A stretch of DNA of 64,000 nucleotides, taken from Variovorax paradoxus. Lineage in GTDB: Bacteria > Pseudomonadota > Gammaproteobacteria > Burkholderiales > Burkholderiaceae_C. The notes beneath the pieces are model-generated. The model saw only the letters and a list, made by a program, of their open reading frames with translations, had not been told where the DNA came from and did no database searches. Location: NCBI RefSeq assembly GCF_030811855.1, contig NZ_JAUSRN010000001.1:806001-870000 (forward strand). The letters run 5' to 3'. The stretch's first letter is position 1. Each line of letters begins with the position of its first letter. The translations under genes and the position numbers were made by a program. Shown here in pieces: positions 53,334 to 61,992 of the stretch.

Positions 53334-56300
53334 TTAAGAAAAATGCGCAGGCATCGGCTTGCGCGGGCACAACTCCGGCCGCATGGCGGCCAGATCCTTC
53401 AAGCGTCGGGACACGTCCCGGTCGGCCGGCGCCAGGGCCTGCAACGCGGCCAGCGCATCGAACTCGGTCCTGTGCTTTCCACCTTCACGCGCGACCCTCG
53501 CGGCGCGCGAAAAAGACAGCATTGCCGCCCCGCGTTCGGCGCCGGCGCCCAGTAGGTAGCGGGCCTTCTTCAGGTGGAGTTCGGCGCCGTACAGCCGCTC
53601 ATTGAGTTGCTCCACCAGGCGCAGGCAATCGTCGACGCGGTCGATCGCTTCGTCCCATCGCCCATGGCCGGCCAGCGTCTCCGCGGCGAAGGCGCGGTAG
53701 TAGGTCTGGCAATAGCGGCAGCCCATGTTCCACAGGGCCTGCACGGTGGCGTCGGCTTGTGCGATGTATTGCACCTCGCCCGTCGACCAGCAGCGGATGA
53801 TGTCGGCATAGCCCTGGAAGGCCGGCAGGCCGAAGCGCGCCGTGATGTCGAGCAGCTCGGTGGTGCTCGCCAGCGCCGCGTCCTTGTCGGCGCGGGCCTG
53901 GTGGCCGAGGCTCTGGTACAGCAGGGCCATGCTCAATGAAGGAATGTGGGACATATCCCTGGCCCACTGAACGGCCTGCGCGGCATCGGCGGACGCGGCC
54001 TTGCCGTGACCTGTGAACCAGCGCACCAGCGAGCGCCCCGTGGTCGCCCACACGCGCGTGTCGAAGCCGAAGTCCGCCGCATGATGGGCGTGGGCCTGGG
54101 GGTCGTAGCGCTCGATGGCGTCGGTCAACTCTCGTTCCGCCATGGCGAACCGGCCATCCGAATAGTGCGCGAGACCCAGATAGGTCTGGCCGGCCACGAG
54201 CACGCCCTGGTCCTGCTGGTGCCTCGCATGGCCCAGCAGCCGGTGGCTCAGCCGCCGGACCTCATCGCGGTTGCTCGCCACATGATGGAAGGTGATCATC
54301 GACCACAGGTGCTGCACCTGCTTCTCGGCGGCCACCGTGTCGTCCAGCAATTCTTGCGACAGCGCGATGCGGTTCACCACCTGGTCATGGGCCCAGCCGT
54401 GCTTGTTCATCATCGCCTGCGTGACGTAGCTGTTCACGTCCAATCGGGCTTCGCGTTGCGCCACGCCGTCCAGTTGCCCGATCCAGCCGTCGATGTGCTG
54501 CGCATAGGCGATGGTTTCGTCGTTCAGCGAACGGTGCTGCGTGAGGCGAAGCTGCCGCACTGCATGCGCCACCGCCTGCGCGTGGTCTCCGCCCTCCGCC
54601 CAATGCTGCGCGACGATGCCGGGCTCGTCGGCGACGCGCTGCGGGTCGCTCTGCAGCAGGGCCTGCGCCACTTTGCGATGCTGCTGCCGGCGCTGCGCGA
54701 CGAGCATGCATTCATAGGCGGTGTCGCGGATCAGCGCATGCCGGAACATGAAGGCGTCCGCGCCCGCGCCGGACGGCTCGGCCGGCATGACCAGCCCCGC
54801 CTCGCGCAGGACTTCCAGTTCTGCGTCCACCATGTCGCGGTTCTTGCCGGAGCAGGCGCACAGCAACTGCGCATCGAACTGCCGGCCGATGGTCGCAGCC
54901 AGTTGCAGAAGGCTCTTCGCTGCCCCGAGGCGGTCGAAGCGGCTCACCAGGGAGTCGCGCAGCGTGACGGGAATGGCGGCCGGCTGAGCGGTGTCCTTGA
55001 AGACCCAGGCACCGCCCTGTTCGACAAGGTAGGTGTCCAGCAGCATGCGTGCCATTTCCTGCACGAAGAGCGGCACGCCGTCGGTGCGTGCAACGATGTT
55101 GCGGATCACCGCGGGGTCGACGGTCCTCGGCGCGAGCACCTGGTGGGCCAGCTGGCTGGCCTCAGCATCGTCGAGCCTTCGCACCTCGATGCATCCGGCT
55201 TGAAGGCCTTCAGGCTTGGCCCATTCAGGCCGCGCCGTCAGTACCAGCAGCACGCGCTGGTCCGCCAGCTTCGAAACCAACTGCTCGAGAAATTCGATGC
55301 TCGTCGGGTCGGCCCAATGCACGTCCTCGACCACCAGCAGCAGCGGCGCTGCGGCGGCCATGTGCAGCAGCCACTGCGCGGTCGATTGCAGCAGTTGCGC
55401 CTTCTGCATTGCGGGCGACGCCTGGCTGGCCTGCTGGCCCGCCCCCAGGGGAAGCGACAGCCACGAACAGAAGATCGGAGCCACGGCGGGGCCGTCGCAA
55501 CCGGCGGCCTGCAGGGCCTCGTGCAGCTGGTCGCTCTGATCGTCTGGCGTTGCGCCCGGAACGGCTTCGAGCTGCTGGCGCAGCAGCGCCAGGAACGGCA
55601 TCAGCGCACTGTTGCGGTGTTCGGGCTGGCAATGGGCGTTGACGGATCGATGGCCGACCTGCTGCGCCACGTGTTCTCGCAGCACGTCGACGAGGCAGGA
55701 CTTGCCGATGCCCGGCTCGCCGCGGATCCACACCGCTCGCCCATGGCCCATGCTGGCCTCCGCCCACTCGCCGCGCAACAGCGCCAGCTCCCGGTCGCGC
55801 CCGATGCACAGGGGGCTCAGTGTGCCTGGCGTGGACGCAGGCAGCGACGAAGATTGCTTCCGCGCATCCAGCCTGTAGGTCTGAACGCCGGCGGATTGGC
55901 CCGGCACGCTCACGCTGCCGGCCGCTTCGAAATGCGCGTGGCGCGCCAGCAGGCGATAACTGCTTTCGCTGGCGAGCAGCGTTCCCATCTCGGCCATGCC
56001 TTCAAGCCGCATCGCCACGCTAACGGCGTGGCCGGAGGGGATCTCGCCGCCGGCCACCACGGCCATGCCCGTGTGCATGCCCATGCGGATGCCCAGGTGC
56101 GCACCGTGGGACTGCCTGAGGAGCGCCGACCTGCTGCGGCCCAGCGCCGTCAGCTCGAGCGCCGTCATGCACGCCTGCCGCGCATCGGTGTCGCTCGCAT
56201 GCGGGTAACCGAACAGGACGATCATGCGATCGCCGAGCGTGCCGGCCAGCAGGCCGCCGCGCCGCGTGGCCGCCTCTGAAAATCGGCCGAGCTCTTCGCG

Positions 56301-57380
56301 CTGCAGCAGCTCCAAGTCCTCGATGTCCGAGGAGACGGACACGCCTTCGCCCGCTTCGTTCTCGCCGGCCTCGGGCCATACCGCGACGCTGCAGCACAGC
56401 ACCGTCAGTTGCCGCTTCTCCGAAAAGGTCCTGGCCGTGACGACGGTGCGCGCGAGCGAATCGTCCCCTTGGCGCTGTGTCGATCCGAAGGCACCCACGA
56501 GATCGTCGAGCCTGAGACGACCGAGTTCTTCGAGCAACGCGGATGCCGATCCGCAGCGTTCGGACGGCTTCTTCTTCAGCACACGCCGCAGCAGCTGCGC
56601 CACCGGGTGCGCGGCAATCTGCGCCGGCAACTGCACGTCCTGCGGACTCAGTTGCCGATGCACGATCTCGGCCGTCGAATCGCCATGGACCGCGGGCGCG
56701 CCCGTCAGGCATTCGATGAACATCAAACCCCATGCATAGAGATCTGACGCGGCGCTCGGCCGCTCGCCGCGAAGCTGCTCCGGCGCGCTGTAGGCGGGTG
56801 TGCCGAGGCATTCCTCGTCCATGGTCAGCGTTGCAACCTGAAGCTCTCCCTGCAGCGGGATCACGGTGCTGATGCCGAAGTCCAGCACCTTCGCATGCGG
56901 CAGCGCGCCCGTGAAGCTCACCATCACGTTGTCGGGCTTCAAGTCGCGGTGGACGATGCCGGCGCGGTGCGCGCAGTCCAGCGCATCGAGCACTTCGGCC
57001 ATGAGATGCCCGGTCTCCGCGGCCGTCAGCGAGCCTCTGCGCCGGATGAGGCTCTTGAGCGTCTCCCCCGGCACGTATTCGAAGACGCCGTACACGCAGG
57101 CGCCCTGCTCTCCCTTGTCGAGCAACTGCACGATGTGAGGATGATGCAGCGCCGCGCAGAGCCGGGTCTCGCGATGGAAGCGCGCGACGCGCTGCCGGCC
57201 CTGCTGGAGCTTGACGACCTTGATCGCGACGGTGTTTCCGGTGTGATGCTGCGTGGCGCGATGGACCGTGCCGTAGCCGCCCACGCCCAACACGTCGAGC
57301 AAGTCATAGCCCGGAATGAACAACGGCTCCGGCGCAACCTGTTCGGTCGCGTCAATGCGCGCAATGACGGCATCCTGCAT
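53334..57380 (-). CDS. Ser/Thr kinase - degenerate cyclase - ATPase fusion (TOMM system kinase/cyclase type)
   Basis: A 1348-residue protein. Residues 25-290 form a Hanks kinase: glycine loop GVGGYGTVH, K54, H144-R145-D146-L-K148, N151, D167-F-G, SAPEQ at 198-202, all expected residues present. Residues ~320-505 form a class III cyclase-like domain, but LTVLCCSVAVW replaces the metal-Asp strand and MGMHTGMAVVAGG lacks the usual later residues, so it is probably inactive. Residues ~525-850 are an AAA/STAND-like ATPase with Walker A GEPGIGKS (554-561) and Walker B LLLVVED (680-686). The rest is helical, TPR-like. This is the layout of the TOMM system kinase/cyclase family. Likely signals: unknown ligand in, phosphorylation of the FHA protein out. 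Confidence 0.9.
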   Translation of the reverse strand: MQDAVIARIDATEQVAPEPLFIPGYDLLDVLGVGGYGTVHRATQHHTGNTVAIKVVKLQQGRQRVARFHRETRLCAALHHPHIVQLLDKGEQGACVYGVFEYVPGETLKSLIRRRGSLTAAETGHLMAEVLDALDCAHRAGIVHRDLKPDNVMVSFTGALPHAKVLDFGISTVIPLQGELQVATLTMDEECLGTPAYSAPEQLRGERPSAASDLYAWGLMFIECLTGAPAVHGDSTAEIVHRQLSPQDVQLPAQIAAHPVAQLLRRVLKKKPSERCGSASALLEELGRLRLDDLVGAFGSTQRQGDDSLARTVVTARTFSEKRQLTVLCCSVAVWPEAGENEAGEGVSVSSDIEDLELLQREELGRFSEAATRRGGLLAGTLGDRMIVLFGYPHASDTDARQACMTALELTALGRSRSALLRQSHGAHLGIRMGMHTGMAVVAGGEIPSGHAVSVAMRLEGMAEMGTLLASESSYRLLARHAHFEAAGSVSVPGQSAGVQTYRLDARKQSSSLPASTPGTLSPLCIGRDRELALLRGEWAEASMGHGRAVWIRGEPGIGKSCLVDVLREHVAQQVGHRSVNAHCQPEHRNSALMPFLALLRQQLEAVPGATPDDQSDQLHEALQAAGCDGPAVAPIFCSWLSLPLGAGQQASQASPAMQKAQLLQSTAQWLLHMAAAAPLLLVVEDVHWADPTSIEFLEQLVSKLADQRVLLVLTARPEWAKPEGLQAGCIEVRRLDDAEASQLAHQVLAPRTVDPAVIRNIVARTDGVPLFVQEMARMLLDTYLVEQGGAWVFKDTAQPAAIPVTLRDSLVSRFDRLGAAKSLLQLAATIGRQFDAQLLCACSGKNRDMVDAELEVLREAGLVMPAEPSGAGADAFMFRHALIRDTAYECMLVAQRRQQHRKVAQALLQSDPQRVADEPGIVAQHWAEGGDHAQAVAHAVRQLRLTQHRSLNDETIAYAQHIDGWIGQLDGVAQREARLDVNSYVTQAMMNKHGWAHDQVVNRIALSQELLDDTVAAEKQVQHLWSMITFHHVASNRDEVRRLSHRLLGHARHQQDQGVLVAGQTYLGLAHYSDGRFAMAERELTDAIERYDPQAHAHHAADFGFDTRVWATTGRSLVRWFTGHGKAASADAAQAVQWARDMSHIPSLSMALLYQSLGHQARADKDAALASTTELLDITARFGLPAFQGYADIIRCWSTGEVQYIAQADATVQALWNMGCRYCQTYYRAFAAETLAGHGRWDEAIDRVDDCLRLVEQLNERLYGAELHLKKARYLLGAGAERGAAMLSFSRAARVAREGGKHRTEFDALAALQALAPADRDVSRRLKDLAAMRPELCPRKPMPAHFS

Positions 57381-57775
57381 ATCAGCCCCCACCTGGTTGA
57401 TTGGCCAACGCAATACCGAAGTGCGTTGCGGCTACGGTTGGCCGCGCAGTCAAATCGATCGAAACACGATTTTTTACTGTAGCCCAGAGGAGATTTATTT
57501 CGTAAGAGATTCTTCAAAAAGAAAGCGCGATGCAAGGGCAATGGAGGTCTTTTTAGCGCGTGCTTCTTCACTTGTAGGCTGAAAGAACTCCTGGTTTTCG
57601 GCGATCAGCGCCCAGTGAAAATCGATGCCGTGGTTTTTACGCGCCAGCCAAAGAGCGCGAAAGCCATTGGCGGCTCGACTATCCTGCGCTGCGCCGCTGC
57701 AACTCTCGTCCTGTGTGCTCGTCGATGACGCACCGCTCTCATTCAACTTTTGCCAAAAGAGAAAGCCACCGTCCC
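57381..57775. other. 395-bp gap, AT-richer, with a possible small gene
   Basis: The gap between the kinase gene and panD is clearly richer in A/T than its surroundings (for example CGATTTTTTACTGTAG and ATTTATTTCGTAAGAG). It must hold the promoter of the TOMM run, but I cannot point to -35/-10 elements with confidence. A reverse-strand open frame at 57495-57746 is listed separately. Confidence 0.4.
57495..57746 (-). CDS. possible small protein upstream of the TOMM kinase gene
   Basis: An 83-codon reverse-strand frame starting with ATG at 57746. It is Ser/Ala-rich at the front and has [21 protein letters not shown] in the middle, followed by a Lys/Ala-rich end. No known domain and no clear ribosome site (AAAAGTTG is poor). 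Position favours a leader gene of the TOMM run, but a chance open frame cannot be excluded. Confidence 0.3.
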   Translation of the reverse strand: MNESGASSTSTQDESCSGAAQDSRAANGFRALWLARKNHGIDFHWALIAENQEFFQPTSEEARAKKTSIALASRFLFEESLTK

Positions 57776-58174
57776 ATGTTCCGCACCCTGCTCAAGTCCA
57801 AGATCCACCGCGTTGCCGTGACCGACTGCGAACTGCACTACGAGGGCTCCTGCGCCATCGACGAAGACCTGCTCGATGCCGCCAACCTGGCTGAGAACGA
57901 GCAGGTCCACATCTGGAACATCAACAACGGCGAGCGCTTCGTCACCTATGCGATCCGCGGTGAGCGGGGCACCGGCATCATCTCGGTTAATGGCTCGGCC
58001 GCGCGCCGCGCATCGGTGGGCGACCTGATCATCATCGCGGCCTTTGGCCTGGTGCCGGAAGACCAGGTGGCGGGCTACAAGCCCAAGCTGGTGTTCGTGG
58101 ATGGCGCCAATCGCATCAAGGAAGAGCGTGCGCACACTCCGGTGCAGGCGGCTTCCGAAGCTGCAATGGCCTAG
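57776..58174 (+). CDS. panD: aspartate 1-decarboxylase precursor
   Basis: A 132-residue proenzyme of PanD, which makes beta-alanine for pantothenate and coenzyme A. The self-cleavage site G24-S25 is in YEGSCAID; K9 and Y58 are in place, and NGSAAR follows at about 72-77. S25 becomes the pyruvoyl cofactor of the alpha chain after cleavage. The ATG at 57776 gives the standard start [12 protein letters not shown]. It stands apart from panB and panC in this window. Confidence 0.96.
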   Translation: MFRTLLKSKIHRVAVTDCELHYEGSCAIDEDLLDAANLAENEQVHIWNINNGERFVTYAIRGERGTGIISVNGSAARRASVGDLIIIAAFGLVPEDQVAGYKPKLVFVDGANRIKEERAHTPVQAASEAAMA

Positions 58175-58353
58175 ACCTCGCGCACATCCAACTCGGCTTT
58201 TCGTGACAGAGTTTGCAGGAGCGGCGCATGCGCTCATCGTGAGCTCATTGTTGTCCCCGTAAAGTAGCTCCGTGCCACCTTCGCCGGCGCGCGTTCGTCC
58301 AGCCCGAGCCATGCGGCGTTGTTCGTTTGACGTTATTGCTCAGAAAGAACTCC

Positions 58354-58524
58354 ATGAAGATCAAGCAATTCATTCTCTCCAGCGTTGTTGCATTCGCCAG
58401 CCTCGCGGTGCTGGCGCCGAGCATGGCCTCGGCCGCGCCGTCCCGTGGCCACAAGGCGCACGCGCACAAGGTGTGCAAGTGGGAGGCGCACCGCCATCAG
58501 CGCGTGTGCCGCTGGGTGCGCTGA
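58354..58524 (+). CDS. small secreted His/Arg-rich peptide
   Basis: A 56-residue protein: an N-terminal signal peptide (about residues 1-27, LAPSMASAA) and a basic mature part rich in His, Arg, Lys and Trp (SRGHKAHAHKVCKWEAHRHQ, then RVCRWVR) with two Cys residues that may form a disulfide. Such small exported peptides occur in Variovorax-like genomes without known function; metal binding is a guess from the His content. A strong terminator follows. Confidence 0.7.
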   Translation: MKIKQFILSSVVAFASLAVLAPSMASAAPSRGHKAHAHKVCKWEAHRHQRVCRWVR

Positions 58525-58570
58525 GTTCGTGTGCCGACGAGGCACGTGACACGACTGGCAATGCCATCGA

Positions 58571-58601
58571 CCCCGGCCTTCGTGCCGGGGCTTTTTCTTT
58601 T
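58571..58601 (+). terminator. Rho-independent terminator
   Basis: A perfect 7-bp GC-rich stem (CCCCGGC with GCCGGGG) closes a 6-nt loop and is followed by CTTTTTCTTTT. It lies 47 bp after the small secreted peptide gene. Confidence 0.9.
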
Positions 58602-58773
58602 GGCGCTGTGGATGTTGAATCGCCGGGCTTTCGCATGAATGCGGACCGCGCAATGCAGGGCAAGGTGATCCGCGAAGCCAAGGTCAGGCTGGACTGAAGG
58701 AAGATGGCCGTGGCCAGGCCGGCGGAGCTGGCGGGTATTCTTCGCCATCGAATCTGCAACGGAGGCAGTGGCC

Positions 58774-59526
58774 ATGTACACGGAACGAGGCGGCGAAGGT
58801 CCCGACCTGCTTCTCATGCTGCATGGCATGGGTGCGACGGGCGCGGTGTGGTCGCCCATGTGCGCCGAGGCCGGTGCGCGCTGGCAGGGCCGCTGGCTCG
58901 TGCTCGACCTGCCCGGCCATGGCCTGTCCGGCCGGCAGGACGCCTATGCCATCGGCCAATATGCCGCCAGTGTCGCGAGCGCCGTGCTGCCGCACATCCA
59001 CCCCACGGGCCGGCTCGTGGTGCTCGGACATTCGCTAGGCGGCGTGATCGGCCTCGCGCTGGCCACGGGCTGGTTCGGCGTCACGCCGCACCACGTCTTT
59101 GCAGCGGGCATCAAGATCGCGTGGAGCGATGAAGAGCTGCGGCGCATGGAGACGCTCGCACTGCAACCCGCGAAGAAATTTTCCACCGAAGAAGAAGCAT
59201 GGGACCGGTACCTGAAGGTGTCCGGTCTCGCGGGCATTGCCGATGCGGCGGCGTCCGTCGTCGCACGGGGCATTGCGCACGACGACAGTGGCTGGCGCCT
59301 CGCGATGGATCCTCGCGCCAATGGCGTGGGCAAGCCACCGCTGCCGGAACTGCTGAGGCTGGCGCGCTGTTCCGTGCACCTGGGCCGCGGAGGCCATGAC
59401 GCGCTGGTGACGCTGGCGCAGGCCCGTGCGCTCGACCCCGGTGCGCGTGACCTTGGACCCCACGGCCACAACGTGATGGTCGAGGCGCCCGATCAAGTGT
59501 GGGACTGGGTCGCCTCGTCTGCATGA
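58774..59526 (+). CDS. alpha/beta-fold hydrolase
   Basis: A 250-residue alpha/beta hydrolase. The oxyanion segment LLMLHGMGATG is near residue 15, the nucleophile elbow is VLGHSLGG and the late His is in LGPHGHNVM. An esterase or C-C hydrolase role is possible; the substrate is unknown. GGAGG lies 8 bp before the ATG at 58774 (GTG 58768 is closer to it). Its 3' end is 28 bp from the convergent RlmN-family gene. Confidence 0.87.
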   Translation: MYTERGGEGPDLLLMLHGMGATGAVWSPMCAEAGARWQGRWLVLDLPGHGLSGRQDAYAIGQYAASVASAVLPHIHPTGRLVVLGHSLGGVIGLALATGWFGVTPHHVFAAGIKIAWSDEELRRMETLALQPAKKFSTEEEAWDRYLKVSGLAGIADAAASVVARGIAHDDSGWRLAMDPRANGVGKPPLPELLRLARCSVHLGRGGHDALVTLAQARALDPGARDLGPHGHNVMVEAPDQVWDWVASSA

Positions 59527-59554
59527 ATGAAAGCCGGTGCGCGGCCGGCCGGTC

Positions 59555-60580
59555 TCAAGCCCTTCGAAGCGTCACCACGTGCACTTCGGCGGCGCGCGCC
59601 CTCAACTGGCCGCATCCGCCGTCCACATCCTGGCCAGCCGATTGGCGCAGCTTCGTCAGGATGCCGCGCTCGTGCAGCACGCGTGCGATCTCTTCGCAAC
59701 GCTCCCACGAGGGACGGCTGAACGACACGCCGTCCACGGCGTTGAAGGGAATCATGTTCAGCACGCCGTATTTGCCGGAGAGCAGCCGGACGATGCCCTC
59801 GATCTCCTCCGGCCCGTCGTTGACGCCTTCGAGCAGCGTCCACTGGTACTGGATCGGGTAGCCGGTGGCGCGCGCATAGCGCTCGCCTGCGGCGACCAGT
59901 TCCTCGGGCGTCATGTTGGGCGCGCGCGGAAGGAGCTTCCTGCGCAGGTCGGCCTTGGTGGTGTGCAGCGAGAGCGCGAGCGCGGGCCTCACGCGGGCCT
60001 GGCTCAGCTTTTCGAATGCGCGCGGATCGCCCACGGTGGAGAACACCAGGTTCTTGTGGCCGATGTTGCCGACCGTGCCAAGCAGCTCGATCGCCTCGAT
60101 CACGTTGTCCAGGTTGTGAGCGGGCTCGCCCATGCCCATGAACACCACCTTGCGCACCGGCCGGCGCGTGCGCGCGAGAGCGACCTGGGCAATGATCTCT
60201 GCGCTTCCTACTTGGCGAAGCAAGCCGTCGCGCCCCGTCATGCAGAACTGGCAACCGACCGCGCACCCCACCTGCGAAGAGACGCACAGGCCGTCCCGAG
60301 GCAGCAGCACGCTCTCCACGGTCTGGCCGTCCGCCAGGGCTACGAGCAGCCGCTCGGAGCCATCCGCACCGGGATGCACCGCGTGGATGCGCGCGAGCCC
60401 CGCCAACTCGGCCTCGATGGCCGGCAGGGCCTCCAGCAGTGACGACGGGAAGAATGTCCCCGGCAGCCGCCTGCCGCTGTTGCGGGGCAGCGCATGGGAC
60501 CACAGCCGGAGGATCCGCTGCTCATGGCTCGGGCCCGCGCCGGCTTCGCGCAGACGCTGTTTCAATTCATGGATTCGCAT
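59555..60580 (-). CDS. RlmN/Cfr-family radical SAM RNA methyltransferase
   Basis: A 341-residue radical SAM protein. The cluster motif CxxxCxxC is C106, C110 and C113 (VGCAVGCQFC), preceded by C99 in LLPRDGLCVSSQ; the catalytic methylatable Cys is C323 in DVDGGCGQLRA. RlmN adds a methyl group to C2 of adenine 2503 in 23S rRNA and adenine 37 of some tRNAs; Cfr acts on C8. The N-terminus is shorter than in housekeeping RlmN (about 370 or more residues), and the genes usually around rlmN in Burkholderiales (ndk, hisS, pilW-like) are absent, so this is probably a second paralogue. Confidence 0.88.
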   Translation of the reverse strand: MRIHELKQRLREAGAGPSHEQRILRLWSHALPRNSGRRLPGTFFPSSLLEALPAIEAELAGLARIHAVHPGADGSERLLVALADGQTVESVLLPRDGLCVSSQVGCAVGCQFCMTGRDGLLRQVGSAEIIAQVALARTRRPVRKVVFMGMGEPAHNLDNVIEAIELLGTVGNIGHKNLVFSTVGDPRAFEKLSQARVRPALALSLHTTKADLRRKLLPRAPNMTPEELVAAGERYARATGYPIQYQWTLLEGVNDGPEEIEGIVRLLSGKYGVLNMIPFNAVDGVSFSRPSWERCEEIARVLHERGILTKLRQSAGQDVDGGCGQLRARAAEVHVVTLRRA

Positions 60581-60771
60581 GCGCTGCTTGGGGCAAAGGG
60601 GCTGTTGGGCGTGTCGGAGGTGGCGTGAGTTGCCTTGCGCGTGACTGGGTACCATCGGTCACGCTTCGGTAGTCGAAGTTTCCGTGTCTGCGGTCGCAGG
60701 TTCCAGACCCGGACCCGCGCCCCGGTTTTCCGATTATCCCGCCACTTGGAGTGCGCGGTCCGCACTCATTC

Positions 60772-61320
60772 ATGCCAGACGAACCCCTCACCTCCATCGA
60801 ATTAAGCGACGCCGCCCGAGCGGACACGCGTTCAGAGACTCCCAACCGACGCTGGCCGTCCGTCGTGGCCGCGTTCATGCTTCACGCGTGCATCTTGCTC
60901 TGCGTCCTCTTGCTGCCTCCGATTGTTTACGACGCCGTTCGAACTTCGAACTACCAAGGCATCGAGTGGCTGCATTTTTCAGGCGGTGCAACCTATCCGC
61001 TGTACGCCATCTACTGGCTATCGAAGCTCAAGAATTTCCGCGCCAAGTTCATGCTGCTTCATCTCACCGTCGTTTTGACGATCGCAGTGGCCACCGCCTT
61101 CGCGAGCAACCGACACACGCCCATGTTCGTGGCATTTCTGCCGACCGCGGCTGCCGCACTTCCGCTTCTGGCTGCGTTGGTTTCATGGCTGCATGACCGT
61201 CGCAAGCCAGCGGTTACCTATATGGTTGGGAGCCTGCTTGCACTCCTGATCGCCGTACCCTCTTCCTTACTGATCATCTACGGCATCGCGATGTCATCCA
61301 TCGGCCCCATGCGCTACTAG
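60772..61320 (+). CDS. hypothetical membrane protein
   Basis: A 182-residue protein with about four membrane helices: VVAAFMLHACILLCVLLLPP near residue 32, FMLLHLTVVLTIAVATAFAS near 93, a third around 120 and LLALLIAVPSSLLIIYGIA near 160. No family recognised. The ATG at 60772 is the start that leaves a short polar N-terminus. It stands alone. Confidence 0.55.
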   Translation: MPDEPLTSIELSDAARADTRSETPNRRWPSVVAAFMLHACILLCVLLLPPIVYDAVRTSNYQGIEWLHFSGGATYPLYAIYWLSKLKNFRAKFMLLHLTVVLTIAVATAFASNRHTPMFVAFLPTAAAALPLLAALVSWLHDRRKPAVTYMVGSLLALLIAVPSSLLIIYGIAMSSIGPMRY

Positions 61321-61430
61321 TTCATCAAGAAAATCGATGATCTGAGCGAGAAACTTTGCGTTGGCTTTCGTGGGCACGCATTCCCACAATCGGGCGAGTC
61401 GCATCAACAATATCGCGGAGCCCAACGAAC

Positions 61431-61961
61431 ATGTCCCACGCCCAGAACGTTGTCAGCGCCTACCTTCGCGCGAAGGACCACAACCGTCCGCAACTCATGC
61501 GTCAGGCTTTTGCCTCCGATGCCCGCCTGGAGATGGTCGTCAACGCCGGGACCATTTCGTTTCCGCCGTTGGCGCAAGGCATCGATGCGATCACGGACGT
61601 GCTGGTGCGCCAGTTCTCCCGTACCTTCGAGAACGTGTACACGCTCTGCATCGGCACGCCTCCGACGAAGGGCGCATCGCAGTACAGCTGCAAATGGCTG
61701 GTCGGCATGTCCGAAAAGGACAGCCGCGCCGTGCGCATCGGTTGCGGCCGCTACGATTGGGTCTTCGCCTCCGAGGCGCCGCGATTGGCAACCCAGCTCA
61801 CGATCACGATCGAACAGATGCACAGCCTGGCGCCCGAACATCTGCTGCCGGTGATGGCCTGGATTTCGGCGTTGCCGGCCCCCTGGTGCGCGCCGCCTGT
61901 ACTGACGGCCGGAGCGCCCGCCATTGCAGAGCTTCGAACGGTCATCGATTACTTCGGCTGA
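61431..61961 (+). CDS. SnoaL-like (NTF2-fold) protein
   Basis: A 176-residue protein with the NTF2/SnoaL-type fold: VVSAYLRAKDHNRPQLMRQA at the start, then ASDARLEMVV and a late RIGCGRYDWVF. The family includes cyclases, isomerases and many non-enzymes, so no reaction can be assigned. No signal peptide. The ATG at 61431 begins the fold. Convergent with the PhoD-type gene. Confidence 0.7.
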   Translation: MSHAQNVVSAYLRAKDHNRPQLMRQAFASDARLEMVVNAGTISFPPLAQGIDAITDVLVRQFSRTFENVYTLCIGTPPTKGASQYSCKWLVGMSEKDSRAVRIGCGRYDWVFASEAPRLATQLTITIEQMHSLAPEHLLPVMAWISALPAPWCAPPVLTAGAPAIAELRTVIDYFG

Positions 61962-61992
61962 CATCGACCTGGCGTCTTGCCGACGGCCGGCA

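Noticed and set aside
53946..56279. A 777-codon forward frame opposite the TOMM kinase gene
   Set aside because: No domain, biased composition; reverse frame has kinase and ATPase motifs throughout.
53334..57380. STAND-type anti-phage defence NTPase
   Set aside because: A kinase/cyclase/ATPase fusion next to a YcaO and precursor gene fits the TOMM system family better; no effector (nuclease, TIR, protease or pore) is fused or adjacent.
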